Positions 14,604 to 27,074 of a stretch of 64,000 nt of DNA are shown piece after piece. The DNA is from an uncultured Candidatus Pelagibacter sp. (GTDB lineage Bacteria > Pseudomonadota > Alphaproteobacteria > Pelagibacterales > Pelagibacteraceae): NCBI GenBank assembly GCA_913030805.1, contig CAJWDL010000002.1:1-64000 (forward strand), given 5' to 3'. The first letter of the stretch is position 1. Each line of letters starts with the position of its first letter. The notes beneath the pieces are model-generated. The model was not told the origin of the DNA, did no database searches, and saw only the letters and a program-made list of their open reading frames with translations. A program made the position numbers and the translations under genes.

Positions 14604-17600
14604 ATGCAATTATCGTTTACTGAGAAAAAGAATATCAGAAAAAATTTTGGGAAGTTAAAAGAAAGTTTATCAATTCCAAATTTAATAGAAGTCCAAAAAA
14701 ATTCCTATAATGAATTTTTAAATTTAAACGATAAAAATGATAAAAACTATATACAAAAAGGTCTAGCTAGAGTTTTTAAAGACATATTTCCCATAGAAGA
14801 TTTAGCAGAAAAAGCGACATTAGAATTTGTTTCTTATCGATTGAAGAAACCAAAATACGGTGTAGAAGAATGTATTCAGAGGGATTTAACTTATTCATCA
14901 GCTTTAAAACCTATTTTAAGACTAGTAATTTACGAAATTGATCACGAAAATAATACAAAAGAAATATTGTCCGCTAAAGAACAAGAAGTTTACATGGGAG
15001 AAATTCCAATGATGACACCTAGCGGAACATTTATAGTTAATGGAGTACAAAGGGTTGTTGTGAATCAAATGCATAGAAGCCCAGGGGTTTTCTTTGATCA
15101 TGACAAGGGAAAAACACACTCTAGTGGCCAAAAATTGTTTAATTGTAGAGTAATTCCAAATAGAGGTTCTTGGTTAGATTTTGAATATGATATAAAGGAT
15201 TTATTGTATTTCAAAATAGATAGAAAAAGAAAATTGCTTGTATCAACTTTGTTACTAGCATTGAATTATAATAAAAAAGAAATAGCCGAGTTGTTCTATG
15301 AAAGTGAAAAATTTGAATACAATTCTAAATTAGCTAAATGGAAAACAACATTTAAACCAGAAAACTACAAATTTAAAAAAATTTCAGAAGAAATAATTGA
15401 TGCAAAGACTAATAAGATAGTTGTTAAATTGGGTTCTAGAACTAATTTGTTACAAGCACAAAAGCTTTATGACAATGGATTAAAAGATATTTATGTTTCA
15501 AACGATGCAATTTATGGAAGATTTTTGCATAACAATATAAGTTTGAACTCTGAGAAAAATATTTCCATAGGAACGGAAATCACTGAAGAAATTTTAGATA
15601 AAATTATAAAAAATAATATAAAAATTATCCAAATTTCCAATACTAACTCCATTAACAAAGGACCTTATTTGCTTAAAACCATATTGGCAGATAAAAATAA
15701 TACTAAAGAAGAAGCAATTACCGATATTTATAAAATTTTAAGACCAGGAGAACCTCCTACTCTTGAAATTGCAAATCAAATCTTCCAAAATTTATTTTTT
15801 GGTTCAGAACGCTATGATTTGTCAGATGTTGGTAGAGTAAAACTTAATTCGAGATTGAATTTAAATTGTTCAGACAAAATAACTATACTTAGAAACGAAG
15901 ATATTATTGCAATTATTAAATTTATGTTAGATCTTCGTGATGGTAAAAATGAGGTTGACGATATTGATCATTTAGGTAACAGACGAGTTAGATCTGTGGG
16001 GGAATTAGTTGAAAATCAAACACGCATTGGCATATATAGGATAGAAAGAGCAACCAAAGAAAAAATGTCTGTTTTAGAGATTGAGTCATCGATGCCACAA
16101 GATCTCATTAACGCAAAACCATTAACGATGGCTTTAAAAGATTTTTTTGGAACTTCTCAACTTTCGCAATTTATGGATCAAACTAATCCATTGTCTGAAA
16201 TAACTCATAAGAGACGAGTTTCAGCTCTTGGTCCAGGAGGCTTGACAAGAGAGAGAGCGGGGTTTGAAGTAAGAGATGTGCATCCAACACACTACGGAAG
16301 AATTTGTCCCATCGAAACACCCGAAGGACCAAATATAGGACTGATTAGTAGTTTATCAACATATTCAAGAATTAACAAATATGGCTTTATTGAAAGCCCA
16401 TACAAAAAAGTTGTTGATGCTAAAGTTCTTGACAAAATAGATTATTTATCGGCTATGGATGAATCAAAATATACCATAGCACAAGCAAATTCTCCGATTG
16501 ATAATCGTGGAAATTTTTTGGAAGATTTAGTCTCCTGTAGAAAATCTTTAAATTTTGTTTTGTCCAAACCAGAAAATATTGACTATATAGATGTATCACC
16601 AAAACAACTTGTATCCGTAGCTGCATCTTTGATTCCTTTCTTAGAAAATGACGATGCAAATAGAGCTTTAATGGGTTCAAATATGATGAGACAAGCAGTA
16701 CCTTTAATTAAACCGGAGGCCCCCTTGGTGGGCACAGGCATTGAAAAAGATGTTGCTCTTGATTCAGGAGTAACAATAGTTGCAAGAAGAAATGGTGTGG
16801 TTGATAAAATCGATGGAAAAAGAATAGTTGTAAAAGTTGCCTCCGAGAAGGATCTAAGTAAATCAGGAGTTGATATTTACAACTTATTAAAATTTCAAAG
16901 ATCAAACCAAAATACTTGCATTAATCAAAAACCATTAGTCAGAGTTGGTGATTTGGTTTCCGAAGGAGATATAATTGCAGACGGTCCGTCTACAAAATTG
17001 GGTGAGCTTGCATTAGGAAAAAATGTTACCGTAGCATTTATGCCTTGGCTTGGGTATAATTTTGAAGATTCTATTCTAATTTCTGAAAGATGTGTGACTG
17101 ACGATGTGTTTACATCAATTCATATTGAAGAATATGAATTGATGGCAAGAGACACAAAATTAGGAACGGAAGAAATAACAAGAGACATTCCAAATGTAAG
17201 TGAAGAAGTATTAAAAAATTTAGACGAATCTGGGATTGTTTATATTGGAGCCGAAGTTAAACCTAATGATATTTTAGCAGGAAAGGTTACGCCAAAAGGT
17301 GATACCCCAACTGGACCAGAGGAAAAACTTTTAAGATCTATCTTTGGTGAAAAAGCAATTGATGTTGTCGATACATCTTTGCGTCTACCATTGGGAAGTG
17401 ACGGAGTTGTTGTAGATGTCAAGGTGTTTAATAGGTACGGCGTAGAAAAGGATGAAAGATCCGTAGCAATTGAAAGAAATGAAATAGAGATGATACAAGA
17501 AGATAAGGTTGTTGAAGAGGAGATCTTGGAAAGAAATACGATACAAAGAGCCATTCAAATAATTAAAGATTCAGCGCTTAAAGAACAATTTGAAAACTTT

Positions 17601-18692
17601 AAACCAGATGAAAAAATTGAAGAAAAAAAAATAGAACAAATGAACTTAAACAATTTATTTAAGTTATCACTAAAGGATAATTCTAAAAATGAGAGTCTTT
17701 TAACGCTAATAGAACAACATAGAAAAGTTAAAATGGATATTAAAGAAAGATTTGAAGACAAAGTTGAAAAAATTAGACAAGGAGATGAATTATTGCCAAG
17801 CGTAATGAAAATGGTAAAAGTTTTTGTTGCAGTAAAAAGACGCCTGAGACCTGGTGACAAAATGTCAGGAAGGCACGGAAACAAGGGAGTCATTAGCAAG
17901 ATAGTTCCAGTTGAAGATATGCCTTATATGGAAAATGGCAAACCTGTAGATATTGTTTTAAATCCGCTAGGGGTTCCAAGTAGAATGAATGTTGGGCAAA
18001 TTTTAGAAACCCACATTGGTTGGAGTTGTTCTGAATTAGGGGAAAATCTAAAAAAATTAATTAACAAAAATAGTAGCAAAACAAAAGTTAGTCAGGACGT
18101 TATTTCCTTGCTGAAATCAATTTATGGAAAGGATTTTTACGATACAGCTATTAAAAATTTATCATCAATTGAGTTTAATGATCTTTGTGAAAATTTAACT
18201 AAAGGAGTTCCGATATCTACTCCGGTATTTGATGGAGCTAAGGAAAATAATGTAACTAATATGCTTAAGCTAGCTAATTTACCTACATCTGGACAAACAA
18301 TATTATGGGATGGAAGAACAGGGAAAAAATTCGAAAGAAATGTAACAGTAGGTACTATTTATATGTTGAAATTGCATCATCTTGTGGAAGACAAAATACA
18401 CGCTCGATCAACGGGACCATATAGTTTGGTAACTCAACAACCTTTAGGAGGAAAGGCTCAACTTGGAGGCCAAAGATTTGGTGAAATGGAAGTTTGGGCT
18501 TTAGAAGCATATGGAGCTGCTTATACCTTACAAGAAATACTAACAGTTAAATCCGATGATGTAGCTGGAAGAGTTAAGATATATGAAACGATAGTTAAAG
18601 GGGAGGATAATTTTCAATCAGGTGTGCCCGAGTCTTTCAACGTACTGGCTAATGAAATTAAGTCATTAGGATTAAATATTGAATTGAAATAA
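14604..18692 (+). CDS. rpoB: DNA-directed RNA polymerase subunit beta
   Basis: A 1362-residue core polymerase subunit. The rifampicin-pocket region (about residues 516-545) has the wild-type pattern [15 protein letters not shown] and [13 protein letters not shown]. The downstream [17 protein letters not shown] block, the [12 protein letters not shown] segment and the [13 protein letters not shown] switch region are intact. The carboxy end [19 protein letters not shown] binds the beta' subunit and sigma region. A lysine-rich segment around residues 980-1050 matches the position of a lineage insert (inferred). rpoC starts 3 nt after the stop (TAA-ATT-ATG). Confidence 0.99.
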   Translation: MQLSFTEKKNIRKNFGKLKESLSIPNLIEVQKNSYNEFLNLNDKNDKNYIQKGLARVFKDIFPIEDLAEKATLEFVSYRLKKPKYGVEECIQRDLTYSSALKPILRLVIYEIDHENNTKEILSAKEQEVYMGEIPMMTPSGTFIVNGVQRVVVNQMHRSPGVFFDHDKGKTHSSGQKLFNCRVIPNRGSWLDFEYDIKDLLYFKIDRKRKLLVSTLLLALNYNKKEIAELFYESEKFEYNSKLAKWKTTFKPENYKFKKISEEIIDAKTNKIVVKLGSRTNLLQAQKLYDNGLKDIYVSNDAIYGRFLHNNISLNSEKNISIGTEITEEILDKIIKNNIKIIQISNTNSINKGPYLLKTILADKNNTKEEAITDIYKILRPGEPPTLEIANQIFQNLFFGSERYDLSDVGRVKLNSRLNLNCSDKITILRNEDIIAIIKFMLDLRDGKNEVDDIDHLGNRRVRSVGELVENQTRIGIYRIERATKEKMSVLEIESSMPQDLINAKPLTMALKDFFGTSQLSQFMDQTNPLSEITHKRRVSALGPGGLTRERAGFEVRDVHPTHYGRICPIETPEGPNIGLISSLSTYSRINKYGFIESPYKKVVDAKVLDKIDYLSAMDESKYTIAQANSPIDNRGNFLEDLVSCRKSLNFVLSKPENIDYIDVSPKQLVSVAASLIPFLENDDANRALMGSNMMRQAVPLIKPEAPLVGTGIEKDVALDSGVTIVARRNGVVDKIDGKRIVVKVASEKDLSKSGVDIYNLLKFQRSNQNTCINQKPLVRVGDLVSEGDIIADGPSTKLGELALGKNVTVAFMPWLGYNFEDSILISERCVTDDVFTSIHIEEYELMARDTKLGTEEITRDIPNVSEEVLKNLDESGIVYIGAEVKPNDILAGKVTPKGDTPTGPEEKLLRSIFGEKAIDVVDTSLRLPLGSDGVVVDVKVFNRYGVEKDERSVAIERNEIEMIQEDKVVEEEILERNTIQRAIQIIKDSALKEQFENFKPDEKIEEKKIEQMNLNNLFKLSLKDNSKNESLLTLIEQHRKVKMDIKERFEDKVEKIRQGDELLPSVMKMVKVFVAVKRRLRPGDKMSGRHGNKGVISKIVPVEDMPYMENGKPVDIVLNPLGVPSRMNVGQILETHIGWSCSELGENLKKLINKNSSKTKVSQDVISLLKSIYGKDFYDTAIKNLSSIEFNDLCENLTKGVPISTPVFDGAKENNVTNMLKLANLPTSGQTILWDGRTGKKFERNVTVGTIYMLKLHHLVEDKIHARSTGPYSLVTQQPLGGKAQLGGQRFGEMEVWALEAYGAAYTLQEILTVKSDDVAGRVKIYETIVKGEDNFQSGVPESFNVLANEIKSLGLNIELK

Positions 18693-18695
18693 ATT

Positions 18696-21600
18696 ATGAA
18701 AAAAGATTTGACAGATTTATTTAAGAAGAAACCCCCTGTAGAAGAAAGTTTTAGTAGCATTAAAATTAGCTTGGCTAGTCCTGAAAAAATTAAATCCTGG
18801 TCTTTTGGAGAAATTAAAAAACCCGAAACAATTAATTATAGAACTTTTAAACCCGAAAAAGATGGATTATTTTGTTGTAGAATATTTGGACCAATTAAAG
18901 ACTATGAATGTTTGTGTGGCAAATATAAAAGAATGAAATTTAGAGGAATCATTTGTGAAAAATGCGGAGTGGAAGTCACAAAGTCTAATGTAAGACGCGA
19001 AAGAATGGGTCACATTAATTTAGCTACACCAGTTGCTCATATTTGGTTTTTAAAATCTTTACCAAGCAGAATTTCTCTAGCAATCGACATGAAATTAAAA
19101 GAAGTAGAAAAAATATTGTATTTTGAAAGTTTTATTGTCATTGAACCGGGACTAACAACACTAAAAAGAAATCAGTTATTGAGCGAGGAAGAACTGACTA
19201 ATAATCAAAACAAATTTGGTGAAGATGCTTTTACAGCAGGTATTGGAGCTGAAGCAATACTGGAAATACTAAAGTCTTTAAATTTAAAAGATGAAAGAGA
19301 AAAACTTTCTGAACAAGTAAAGCAATTAAAATCAAAAGTTGCCGAGGAACGGGCAATTAAAAGATTAAAGTTAATAGATAATTTTATAGGTTCAGGCGGT
19401 AAGCCAGAGTGGATGATATTAACAACTATAAGTGTAATCCCTCCAGAATTAAGACCATTGGTTCCATTAGATGGGGGTAGATTTGCTACATCTGATTTAA
19501 ATGATTTATATAGAAGGGTCATAAATAGAAACAACAGATTAAAAAGGCTTATTGATCTAAAATCTCCAGATATAATAATAAGAAACGAAAAAAGAATGCT
19601 GCAAGAATCGGTTGATGCATTATTTGATAATGGTCGAAGAGGTAGAGTTATAACCGGAACGGGAAAAAGACCATTAAAATCCTTATCAGAAATGTTAAAG
19701 GGTAAATATGGTAGATTTAGACAAAATTTGTTAGGAAAAAGAGTAGATTATTCTGGAAGATCGGTAATTGTAGTTGGTCCCGATTTAAAACTTCACCAAT
19801 GTGGCTTACCAAAAAAAATGGCACTAGAATTATTTAAACCTTTTTTATACGCGAGGTTAGATAAAATGGGTTTATCTACAACAATAAAACAAGCTAAAAA
19901 AATAGTAGAAAAAGAAAAAGATGAAGTGTGGGATGCCTTAGAACACATTATTAGAGAACATCCAATATTATTAAATAGAGCTCCAACGTTACATAGACTA
20001 GGAATCCAAGCTTTTGAGGCTAAATTAATCGAAGGAAATGCAATCGAATTGCATCCACTTGTATGTTCTGCATTTAATGCAGATTTCGATGGCGATCAGA
20101 TGGCTGTTCATATTCCATTAAGCTTAGAGGCTCAACTTGAAGCAAGAATTTTAATGATGTCTACAAATAATATTTTAAGCCCATCTAACGGAAAACCAAT
20201 TATTGTGCCGAGCCAGGATATGATTTTAGGGATATATTATTTATCTCAAAATCCAATTAACACAGATAAAATAGAGGGTTATTTTGTAGATGCTTCTGAA
20301 ATTGAACAATCTTTAGAATGTAATGCAATAAATGTTCATTCTAGAATAATTTCAAGATTTGAAACGATTGACGAAAAAGGAAAAATTGTAAATGAGAAAT
20401 ATACGAGTACAGCTGGAAGATTTTTATTAGCTAGCATCTTACCAAAAAACCCGAACATTAAATTTTCTCTAATTGATAGAATACTAGCAAAAAAACAAGT
20501 CTCAGAAATTATTGATTTAGTTTTCAGATTCTGTGGGCAAAAAAGTACGGTAATTTTTTGCGACAAAATAAAAGATCTTGGTTTCAAATATGCATTTATG
20601 TCCGGTATATCATTTGGAAAAGATGATTTAATTATTCCTAAAAAAAAACAAACTATAGTAAATGATACCAAAAAAATGATTGAAGAATATGAAAACCAAT
20701 ATGCTGAAGGATTAATTACCAGAGGAGAAAAATACAATAAGGTAGTTGATGCCTGGTCAAAATGTACCGATCTAGTGGCAGCAGAGATGATGAAAAAAAT
20801 TTCTTCTACTGCAAAAGATGACCCAGGTAAAAAAACTAGCAATTTAAATTCGGTGTTTATGATGGCAGACTCTGGAGCGAGAGGTTCGGCTGCACAAATG
20901 AAACAATTGGCTGGTATGCGTGGATTAATTGCAAAGCCTTCTGGAGAAATTATTGAGACACCAATTGTTTCAAATTTTAAAGAAGGATTAACTGCTCTTG
21001 AATATTTTAATTCAACCCATGGTGCTAGAAAAGGTTTGGCTGACACCGCACTTAAAACAGCAAATTCAGGTTATTTAACAAGAAGACTTTGTGATGTAGC
21101 TCAAGACCTCTCAGTAACGATACATTATTGTGGAACCAATAAAAGTATTGTTCTTTCGGAAATTATTGAAGGAGGTAATATTTTAGTTAGTTTATCTGAC
21201 CGAGCATTAGGTAGAATTTCTGCTGAAGATATCAAAAATCCACTTAATGGTAAAATTTTGATTAAGAGAAAAGAAATGATAGACGAGGAGGCTTGTGAAA
21301 AAATTGATTCAGCTGGAGTAAAATCAATTAAGGTTTTTTCAACAGTCACATGTGAATCTAAAGATGGAATATGTGCCACTTGCTATGGAAGAGATCTTTC
21401 AAGAGGTAAATTGGTAACTTTGGGAGAGGCAATTGGGATGATAGCCGCTCAATCAATCGGCGAACCCGGAACACAGTTAACTATGAGAACATTTCACGTA
21501 GGAGGAACTGCTCAAATTAAACAAGACTTTCAAGTTGTTGCGGACAAAGACGGTATTTTAAAAATAATTAATAAAAATTTAATAGAAGATTCCAAGAAAA

Positions 21601-22868
21601 ATCAGGTTGTTATGGGAAGGAATACTCAGTTAGCAATAGAAGATGATAACGGACAACAAATAGCACTTTACAAAGTACCTTATGGAGCAAAACTTTTCTA
21701 TCAAAATGATCAAATAATCAAAAAGGGAAATAAAATTTGCGAATGGGACCCTTATACAATGCCGGTGATAGCCGAAAAAAGTGGCATAGCAAATTATGTT
21801 GATTTAATAGATGGAGTATCGTTAGCCGAAACTGTTGATGATGCAACCGGAATTTCATCAAAATCAGTTGTTGATTGGAGATCACAATCTAAGAATACAG
21901 ATTTGAAACCTAGGATTACCTTAAGGGATGAAAAAGGTAACATAATTAAAAAATCAGATGACAATGAAGCTAGATATTATTTAGTTCCGGATTCAATTTT
22001 ATCAGTCAAAGATGGCCAGCGTATTTTAGCTGGTGACGTAATCGCAAGATTGCCAAAAGAAACTTCGAAAACAAAAGATATAACTGGAGGGCTCCCAAGA
22101 GTAGCGGAATTATTTGAAGCAAGAAAGCCAAAAGAAAGTGCAATTATTGCTGAAAATGATGGCATGGTAAATTTTGGTAAGGAAGTTAGAGGTAAATTAA
22201 AAATAACAATTCAATCAAAAAATGGAGAAGCTTCAAATTATTTAATTTCAAAAGGAAAACACATTAATTTTAATGAAGGAGAAAATATTAAAAAAGGTGA
22301 ATATTTGCTGGATGGAAGCCCAGCCCCACACGATATTTTGAAAATTTTAGGTGTAGAGGAATTGACAGATTATTTTGTAAATGAGGTTCAAGAAGTTTAT
22401 CGATTACAAGGTGTAGTAATTAACGATAAACACATCGAAGTAATTGTAAGACAAATGCTGAAAAAAGTGGAAATTAAAAATCCTGGAGATTCAAAATATT
22501 TAATTGGAGAAATAATTGATAAAAATGAACTAGATGAGGAGAACAAAAATTTAATAAAAAATAGGAAAAACCCAGCTATCGTAGAAAGAGTTCTTTTGGG
22601 TATAACCAAAGCTTCTTTGCAGACAAATTCATTTATTTCTGCAGCTTCCTTTCAAGAAACTACTAGAGTTTTAACTGATGCAGCAATAAAAGGTAAAATA
22701 GATAAATTAAAAGGTTTAAAGGAAAATGTAATAGTAGGTCGATTGGTACCAGCTGGCACGGGTACGGTTAAGAATAAATGGAATAATTTAGCAAAAGAAA
22801 AAGATAAAAAGTATCTTTCTGAAAAAGTTGTAGATAAAGTTGCCGAACAATCAATAACAGCTGAATGA
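18696..22868 (+). CDS. rpoC: DNA-directed RNA polymerase subunit beta'
   Basis: A 1390-residue catalytic subunit. The first zinc site uses C72, C74, C87 and C90 (CLCGKYKRM...ICEKC). The Mg-binding motif NADFDGDQ puts the three catalytic aspartates at 463, 465 and 467. The second zinc site has [16 protein letters not shown], and the bridge-helix region includes [18 protein letters not shown]. It ends with the conserved GRLVPAGTG block and a short charged tail. A 155-nt gap with a promoter-like sequence separates it from rpsL. Confidence 0.99.
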   Translation: MKKDLTDLFKKKPPVEESFSSIKISLASPEKIKSWSFGEIKKPETINYRTFKPEKDGLFCCRIFGPIKDYECLCGKYKRMKFRGIICEKCGVEVTKSNVRRERMGHINLATPVAHIWFLKSLPSRISLAIDMKLKEVEKILYFESFIVIEPGLTTLKRNQLLSEEELTNNQNKFGEDAFTAGIGAEAILEILKSLNLKDEREKLSEQVKQLKSKVAEERAIKRLKLIDNFIGSGGKPEWMILTTISVIPPELRPLVPLDGGRFATSDLNDLYRRVINRNNRLKRLIDLKSPDIIIRNEKRMLQESVDALFDNGRRGRVITGTGKRPLKSLSEMLKGKYGRFRQNLLGKRVDYSGRSVIVVGPDLKLHQCGLPKKMALELFKPFLYARLDKMGLSTTIKQAKKIVEKEKDEVWDALEHIIREHPILLNRAPTLHRLGIQAFEAKLIEGNAIELHPLVCSAFNADFDGDQMAVHIPLSLEAQLEARILMMSTNNILSPSNGKPIIVPSQDMILGIYYLSQNPINTDKIEGYFVDASEIEQSLECNAINVHSRIISRFETIDEKGKIVNEKYTSTAGRFLLASILPKNPNIKFSLIDRILAKKQVSEIIDLVFRFCGQKSTVIFCDKIKDLGFKYAFMSGISFGKDDLIIPKKKQTIVNDTKKMIEEYENQYAEGLITRGEKYNKVVDAWSKCTDLVAAEMMKKISSTAKDDPGKKTSNLNSVFMMADSGARGSAAQMKQLAGMRGLIAKPSGEIIETPIVSNFKEGLTALEYFNSTHGARKGLADTALKTANSGYLTRRLCDVAQDLSVTIHYCGTNKSIVLSEIIEGGNILVSLSDRALGRISAEDIKNPLNGKILIKRKEMIDEEACEKIDSAGVKSIKVFSTVTCESKDGICATCYGRDLSRGKLVTLGEAIGMIAAQSIGEPGTQLTMRTFHVGGTAQIKQDFQVVADKDGILKIINKNLIEDSKKNQVVMGRNTQLAIEDDNGQQIALYKVPYGAKLFYQNDQIIKKGNKICEWDPYTMPVIAEKSGIANYVDLIDGVSLAETVDDATGISSKSVVDWRSQSKNTDLKPRITLRDEKGNIIKKSDDNEARYYLVPDSILSVKDGQRILAGDVIARLPKETSKTKDITGGLPRVAELFEARKPKESAIIAENDGMVNFGKEVRGKLKITIQSKNGEASNYLISKGKHINFNEGENIKKGEYLLDGSPAPHDILKILGVEELTDYFVNEVQEVYRLQGVVINDKHIEVIVRQMLKKVEIKNPGDSKYLIGEIIDKNELDEENKNLIKNRKNPAIVERVLLGITKASLQTNSFISAASFQETTRVLTDAAIKGKIDKLKGLKENVIVGRLVPAGTGTVKNKWNNLAKEKDKKYLSEKVVDKVAEQSITAE

Positions 22869-22893
22869 TAGTTTGTTTTTGTGTTATTAATTA

Positions 22894-22922
22894 TTGACAA
22901 TTTACGATTCTATTAGTATTTT
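22894..22922 (+). promoter_or_regulatory. Candidate promoter and leader of the rpsL-rpsG-fusA / S10 cluster
   Basis: A consensus TTGACA (22894-22899) is followed after 17 nt by TATTTT (22917-22922), inside the 155-nt gap between rpoC and rpsL, the longest gap in the array. The roughly 100-nt leader that would follow contains a small hairpin TAAGG-ttgattag-CCTTA at 22946-22963 and a G+C-richer patch (GACGCTGCCAC), possibly an autoregulatory site for S7 or S12; that is inference. Confidence 0.55.
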
Positions 22923-23023
22923 AGCCAAAATTTTATGGTTGGAAGTAAGGTTGATTAGCCTTAGACGCTGCCACAAAGTGTTGATCTATTCATACTTTTT
23001 TCATCCAAAAATTATATTAAATT

Positions 23024-23395
23024 ATGCCAACAATTAACCAATTGAAAAAAAAACCAAGGGTTAAACCAAAATACAGGAACAAAGTTCCTGCATTAGAACG
23101 CTCACCACAAAAAAAAGGTGTATGTATCAAAGTATATACAACAACACCCAAGAAACCTAATTCAGCATTAAGAAAAGTTGCGAGGGTAAGATTGTCTAAT
23201 GGACATGAGGTAACTTGTTATATTCCAGGAGAGGGGCATAATTTACAAGAACACTCTGTTGTATTAATTAGAGGAGGTCGAGTTAAGGATTTGCCGGGAG
23301 TTAGATATCACATATTAAGAGGAAATCTAGACACGCAGGGAGTTACTAGTCGCAAACAACAAAGATCAAAGTATGGAGCAAAGAGAGCAAAATAA
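23024..23395 (+). CDS. rpsL: 30S ribosomal protein S12 (uS12)
   Basis: A 123-residue decoding-centre protein. The [16 protein letters not shown] block and [21 protein letters not shown] are fully conserved, with the lysines whose mutation gives streptomycin resistance in other bacteria in wild-type form. It is the first gene after the rpoC gap, with rpsG 8 nt downstream, and so begins the str-type block. It probably starts the transcript made from the promoter at 22894. Confidence 0.98.
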   Translation: MPTINQLKKKPRVKPKYRNKVPALERSPQKKGVCIKVYTTTPKKPNSALRKVARVRLSNGHEVTCYIPGEGHNLQEHSVVLIRGGRVKDLPGVRYHILRGNLDTQGVTSRKQQRSKYGAKRAK

Positions 23396-23403
23396 TAGAA
23401 TTT

Positions 23404-23874
23404 ATGTCTAGAAAAAGAAAAGCGCCAAAGAGAATTTTTTTAAAAGATGCAAAATATAAATCTAATCTAATATTAAAATTAATGAATTCAATAATGTACG
23501 ATGGAAAAAAAACAATTGCTGAAAAAATTGTTTATGAAGCTTTAAATAAATTACAATCAAAGGCAAAAGAAGAGCCAATTAAAATTTTTGATGCAGCAAT
23601 AAATAATATTAAACCTACTATTGAAGTAAGATCAAGAAGAGTTGGTGGGGCAACCTATCAAGTACCTGTTGAGGTCAAACAAAAAAGATCGAAGGCTTTG
23701 GCAATTCGATGGTTAGTTAATGCTTCTAAAAAGAGGAAAGATAGAAATATGTCCGATAAAATTTGTTTTGAACTCTATGACGCATATCAGGGCAGAGGTT
23801 CAGCAATAAAAAAAAAAGAAGATATGCACAGAATGGCCGAGGCAAATAAAGCCTTTGCACATTTTAGGTGGTAA
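23404..23874 (+). CDS. rpsG: 30S ribosomal protein S7 (uS7)
   Basis: A 156-residue assembly initiator of the 30S head, contacting the E site. Recognisable blocks are NSIMYDGKKTIAEKIVYEAL, RRVGGATYQVPVEV, and near the end KKEDMHRMAEANKAFAHFRW. In E. coli S7 represses the str mRNA between rpsL and rpsG; here that gap is only 8 nt, so such a site cannot be contained in it. fusA follows after 6 nt. Confidence 0.98.
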   Translation: MSRKRKAPKRIFLKDAKYKSNLILKLMNSIMYDGKKTIAEKIVYEALNKLQSKAKEEPIKIFDAAINNIKPTIEVRSRRVGGATYQVPVEVKQKRSKALAIRWLVNASKKRKDRNMSDKICFELYDAYQGRGSAIKKKEDMHRMAEANKAFAHFRW

Positions 23875-23880
23875 TTAATC

Positions 23881-25956
23881 ATGGCTAGAACGCATACTTT
23901 AGATAAATATAGAAATATTGGGATCATGGCCCATATTGATGCCGGAAAGACAACCACAACGGAAAGAATTCTATATTATACGGGTAAGAGTCATAAAATC
24001 GGGGAAGTTCATGATGGTGCCGCAACAATGGATTGGATGGAACAGGAACAAGAAAGAGGTATTACAATTACTTCAGCAGCGACAACTTGTTATTGGAGAG
24101 ATCACAGAATTAATATTATTGATACTCCTGGGCATATTGATTTTACTATTGAAGTAGAAAGATCTCTGAAGGTATTAGATGGTGCAGTTGCAGTATTCGA
24201 CGGTGTTGCTGGAGTAGAACCCCAATCAGAACAAGTTTGGAGACAAGCAGATAAATATAAGGTTCCAAGGATTTGTTTTGTAAATAAACTTGATAGAACT
24301 GGAGCAGATTTTTTTAAATGCGTTGAAATGATAAAAGATCGTCTTGGATCAAAACCATTAGTTATGCAAATACCTGTGGGAACCGAGTCATCGTTTAAAG
24401 GTGTAGTTGATTTAGTTAAAATGAAAGCAGTTTTATGGAAAGAAGAAAAGTTAGGAGCGGAATTTGAATATGTAGAAATACCAAATGAGTTACAAGAACA
24501 GGCTGAAAAATATAGGAAAGAATTAATGGAAACAGCCGTAGAACAAGATGAAAAATTGATGGACGATTATCTAAATGGAAAAGAAATATCAGAGTCTGAT
24601 TTAATATCCTGTATTAGAAAAGGTGGTTTAAAATTTGATTTTGTACCAATATTAACTGGTTCAGCTTTTAAAAATAAGGGTGTGCAACCATTATTGGATG
24701 CTGTGGTAGACTTTTTGCCAAGCCCCAAAGATATAGGGTCAATTAATGGCACAAAACCTAATTCAAAAGATGAAATTGAAAGAAAATTTGATGACAAAGA
24801 ACCACTATCAGCCCTAGCATTTAAGGTTGCAACCGATCCTTTTGTGGGAACTTTAACTTTTATAAGAATATATTCAGGCACATTAAAATCAGGCACCGGA
24901 ATTTATAACACTACAAAAGATAAGGAGGAGAGGGTTGGCAGAATGTTGCTTATGCACGCTAATAATAGAGAAGATGTAAAAGAAGTTAATACAGGCGATA
25001 TTGTGGCATTAGCGGGATTAAAATATACAATAACGGGACATACCTTATCTGATGAAGACAATCCAATCGTACTAGAACCTATGGAATTTCCAGATCCAGT
25101 TCTTGAGATTGCTGTTGAACCAAAAACCAATGCAGATCAAGAAAAGATGGGAGAGGCTTTAGGAAGATTGTCTAGGGAAGATCCGTCTTTTAGAGTGTCA
25201 TCTGACGAGGAATCTGGTCAAACAATCATAAAGGGTATGGGCGAATTGCATTTAGATATTATAGTTGATCGAATGAAAAGAGAATTTAAGGTAGAGGCAA
25301 ATATTGGCGCACCACAAGTAGCCTATAGAGAAACAATTTTGGGTAGTGCTGAATTTGATTATATACACAAAAAACAAAGTGGTGGCGCTGGACAATTTGC
25401 AAGAGTTAAACTTGCAATAGAACCTCTGGAGTCTGGAAAGGGTAGAGAAGTTGAAAATAAGATTAAGGGTGGATCTATTCCAAAAGAATTTATACCAGGA
25501 GTGGAAAAAGGAATAGAGAGTGTTTCAGATTCTGGAATTTTAGCTGGATTTCCAATTATTGATTATAAAGTAACTATAGTTGATGGTTTGCATCACGATG
25601 TAGATTCAAGTGTCTTGGCTTTTGAAATAGCATCAAGACATTGCTTTAAAGAGGCATGCATAAGGGCTTCCTTGAAACTTCTTGAACCGATTATGAGAGT
25701 AGAGATTGTTACACCAGAAGATTATATGGGAGATGTCATTGGCGATTTAAATAGCCGAAGGGGACATGTTGAGGGCACTGAATCTCGAGGCAATGTAACA
25801 GTGATAACAGCAATGGTACCTCTTGCAAATATGTTTGGTTATGTAAATAGTTTAAGATCAATGTCACAAGGAAGAGCTCAATATTCAATGTTTTTTGATC
25901 ATTATGAAAAAGTACCTCAAAATGTTCAGGAAGAAGTAACTAAAAGGATGGCTTAA
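23881..25956 (+). CDS. fusA: Elongation factor G
   Basis: A 691-residue translocase GTPase. The P loop AHIDAGKT is at residues 17-24, switch II has [16 protein letters not shown], and G4 is [10 protein letters not shown] near 137. Domains II-V follow, including [14 protein letters not shown] and the domain IV block AYRETI. It drives tRNA-mRNA translocation and, with the recycling factor, ribosome splitting. In many genomes tuf follows fusA; here rpsJ starts 3 nt downstream instead. Confidence 0.98.
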   Translation: MARTHTLDKYRNIGIMAHIDAGKTTTTERILYYTGKSHKIGEVHDGAATMDWMEQEQERGITITSAATTCYWRDHRINIIDTPGHIDFTIEVERSLKVLDGAVAVFDGVAGVEPQSEQVWRQADKYKVPRICFVNKLDRTGADFFKCVEMIKDRLGSKPLVMQIPVGTESSFKGVVDLVKMKAVLWKEEKLGAEFEYVEIPNELQEQAEKYRKELMETAVEQDEKLMDDYLNGKEISESDLISCIRKGGLKFDFVPILTGSAFKNKGVQPLLDAVVDFLPSPKDIGSINGTKPNSKDEIERKFDDKEPLSALAFKVATDPFVGTLTFIRIYSGTLKSGTGIYNTTKDKEERVGRMLLMHANNREDVKEVNTGDIVALAGLKYTITGHTLSDEDNPIVLEPMEFPDPVLEIAVEPKTNADQEKMGEALGRLSREDPSFRVSSDEESGQTIIKGMGELHLDIIVDRMKREFKVEANIGAPQVAYRETILGSAEFDYIHKKQSGGAGQFARVKLAIEPLESGKGREVENKIKGGSIPKEFIPGVEKGIESVSDSGILAGFPIIDYKVTIVDGLHHDVDSSVLAFEIASRHCFKEACIRASLKLLEPIMRVEIVTPEDYMGDVIGDLNSRRGHVEGTESRGNVTVITAMVPLANMFGYVNSLRSMSQGRAQYSMFFDHYEKVPQNVQEEVTKRMA

Positions 25957-25959
25957 AAG

Positions 25960-26268
25960 ATGGAAAAACAAAATATTAGAATTAAACTTAGAGCATATGA
26001 CAACAAAATTTTAGATCAGTCGACATTTGATATAATAAATACTGTAAAAAGAACAGGTGCCAACATTAAAGGTCCTATTCCACTACCAACAAAAATAGAA
26101 AGATATACGGTCCTAAGGTCCCCGCATATTGATAAAAAAAGTAGAGAACAATTTGAAACAAGAACACATAAAAGATTGATTGATATTGAAGAGCCAACAC
26201 CTCAAACTATTGAAGCATTAATGAAGTTGGATTTAGCTTCAGGAGTGGATGTTGAAATAAAAATATAA
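25960..26268 (+). CDS. rpsJ: 30S ribosomal protein S10 (uS10)
   Basis: A 102-residue protein of the 30S head that also serves as NusE, bridging NusG/NusB and the ribosome. The loop with [19 protein letters not shown] and the end block GVDVEIKI are conserved. It starts the S10 cluster but lies only 3 nt after fusA. It therefore lacks the long leader through which L4 regulates this operon in E. coli. Confidence 0.98.
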   Translation: MEKQNIRIKLRAYDNKILDQSTFDIINTVKRTGANIKGPIPLPTKIERYTVLRSPHIDKKSREQFETRTHKRLIDIEEPTPQTIEALMKLDLASGVDVEIKI

Positions 26269-26276
26269 GGAAACAA

Positions 26277-27071
26277 ATGAAAAATATTGGTTTAATTGGA
26301 ACAAAAATTGGAATGAGCAGAGAATTTCTTCCTATAGGAATATCTATTCCAGTAACTGTTATAAAAATAGAAAAGGGAAGAGTGATAGACTTAATTGCAA
26401 AAGATAAAAGAGGGTATGATGCTATTAAGGTGGGGTTTGGTAAAATTAAAACATCTAAATTGACTAAGTCTATGAAAGGTTTTTATAGTAAAAAATCTAC
26501 AGAACCCAAAAAATATTTAAAAGAATACAGAGTAGGAAATATATCAAATTTTAAAGAAGGAAATGAAATTGGATTAGAAATTTTTAAAGATGTTAGATTC
26601 GTTGACGTTACATCAAAAAGTATCGGCAAAGGGTTTGCCGGAGTTATGAAAAGATACAATTTTTCAGGTTTAAGAGCATCGCATGGGGTATCAGTATCAC
26701 ATCGATCTGGCGGTTCAACTGGACAACGTCAGGATCCAGGAAAAGTATTTAAAGGAAAAAAAATGCCTGGACACATGGGAGATAAAATAAGAACAACGTT
26801 GAATCTAGAGGTAATTAAATCAGATTTGAACAATGATTTAATATACCTAAAAGGTTCTATTCCAGGATCAAAGAACACATTGGTATTCTTAAGAAATTCA
26901 GTAAAGAAAATAAATAAAAAAACAATTTTAGAAAAAAATAAAATATTTGAGAAAGAAGATGAAAAGCAAAAAAAAGTGAGCGTTACGAAAGAAACAACAT
27001 CTACAAAAGTTGAACAAAAAAAAGAAGAGATAGCTAAGAAAATAGAAAAAAAAGATATAAAAAGTGAATAA
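26277..27071 (+). CDS. rplC: 50S ribosomal protein L3 (uL3) with a long lysine-rich tail
   Basis: A 264-residue protein, about 50 residues longer than usual. The normal core includes GKGFAGVMKRYNF, SVSHRSGGSTGQRQDP and KMPGHMGDKIRTT, the loop that reaches the peptidyl-transferase centre with the methylatable Gln. After the core ends near residue 212 comes a low-complexity Lys/Glu tail (KEDEKQKKVSVTKE, then KVEQKKEEIAKKIEKKD). The tail is probably disordered and solvent-exposed on the ribosome. rplD starts 3 nt downstream. Confidence 0.96.
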   Translation: MKNIGLIGTKIGMSREFLPIGISIPVTVIKIEKGRVIDLIAKDKRGYDAIKVGFGKIKTSKLTKSMKGFYSKKSTEPKKYLKEYRVGNISNFKEGNEIGLEIFKDVRFVDVTSKSIGKGFAGVMKRYNFSGLRASHGVSVSHRSGGSTGQRQDPGKVFKGKKMPGHMGDKIRTTLNLEVIKSDLNNDLIYLKGSIPGSKNTLVFLRNSVKKINKKTILEKNKIFEKEDEKQKKVSVTKETTSTKVEQKKEEIAKKIEKKDIKSE

Positions 27072-27074
27072 ATA

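Noticed and set aside
20336-21046. A 236-codon antisense frame within rpoC
   Set aside because: It is the complement of a fully conserved rpoC region and has no family features; long antisense frames are expected opposite lysine- and glutamate-rich genes.
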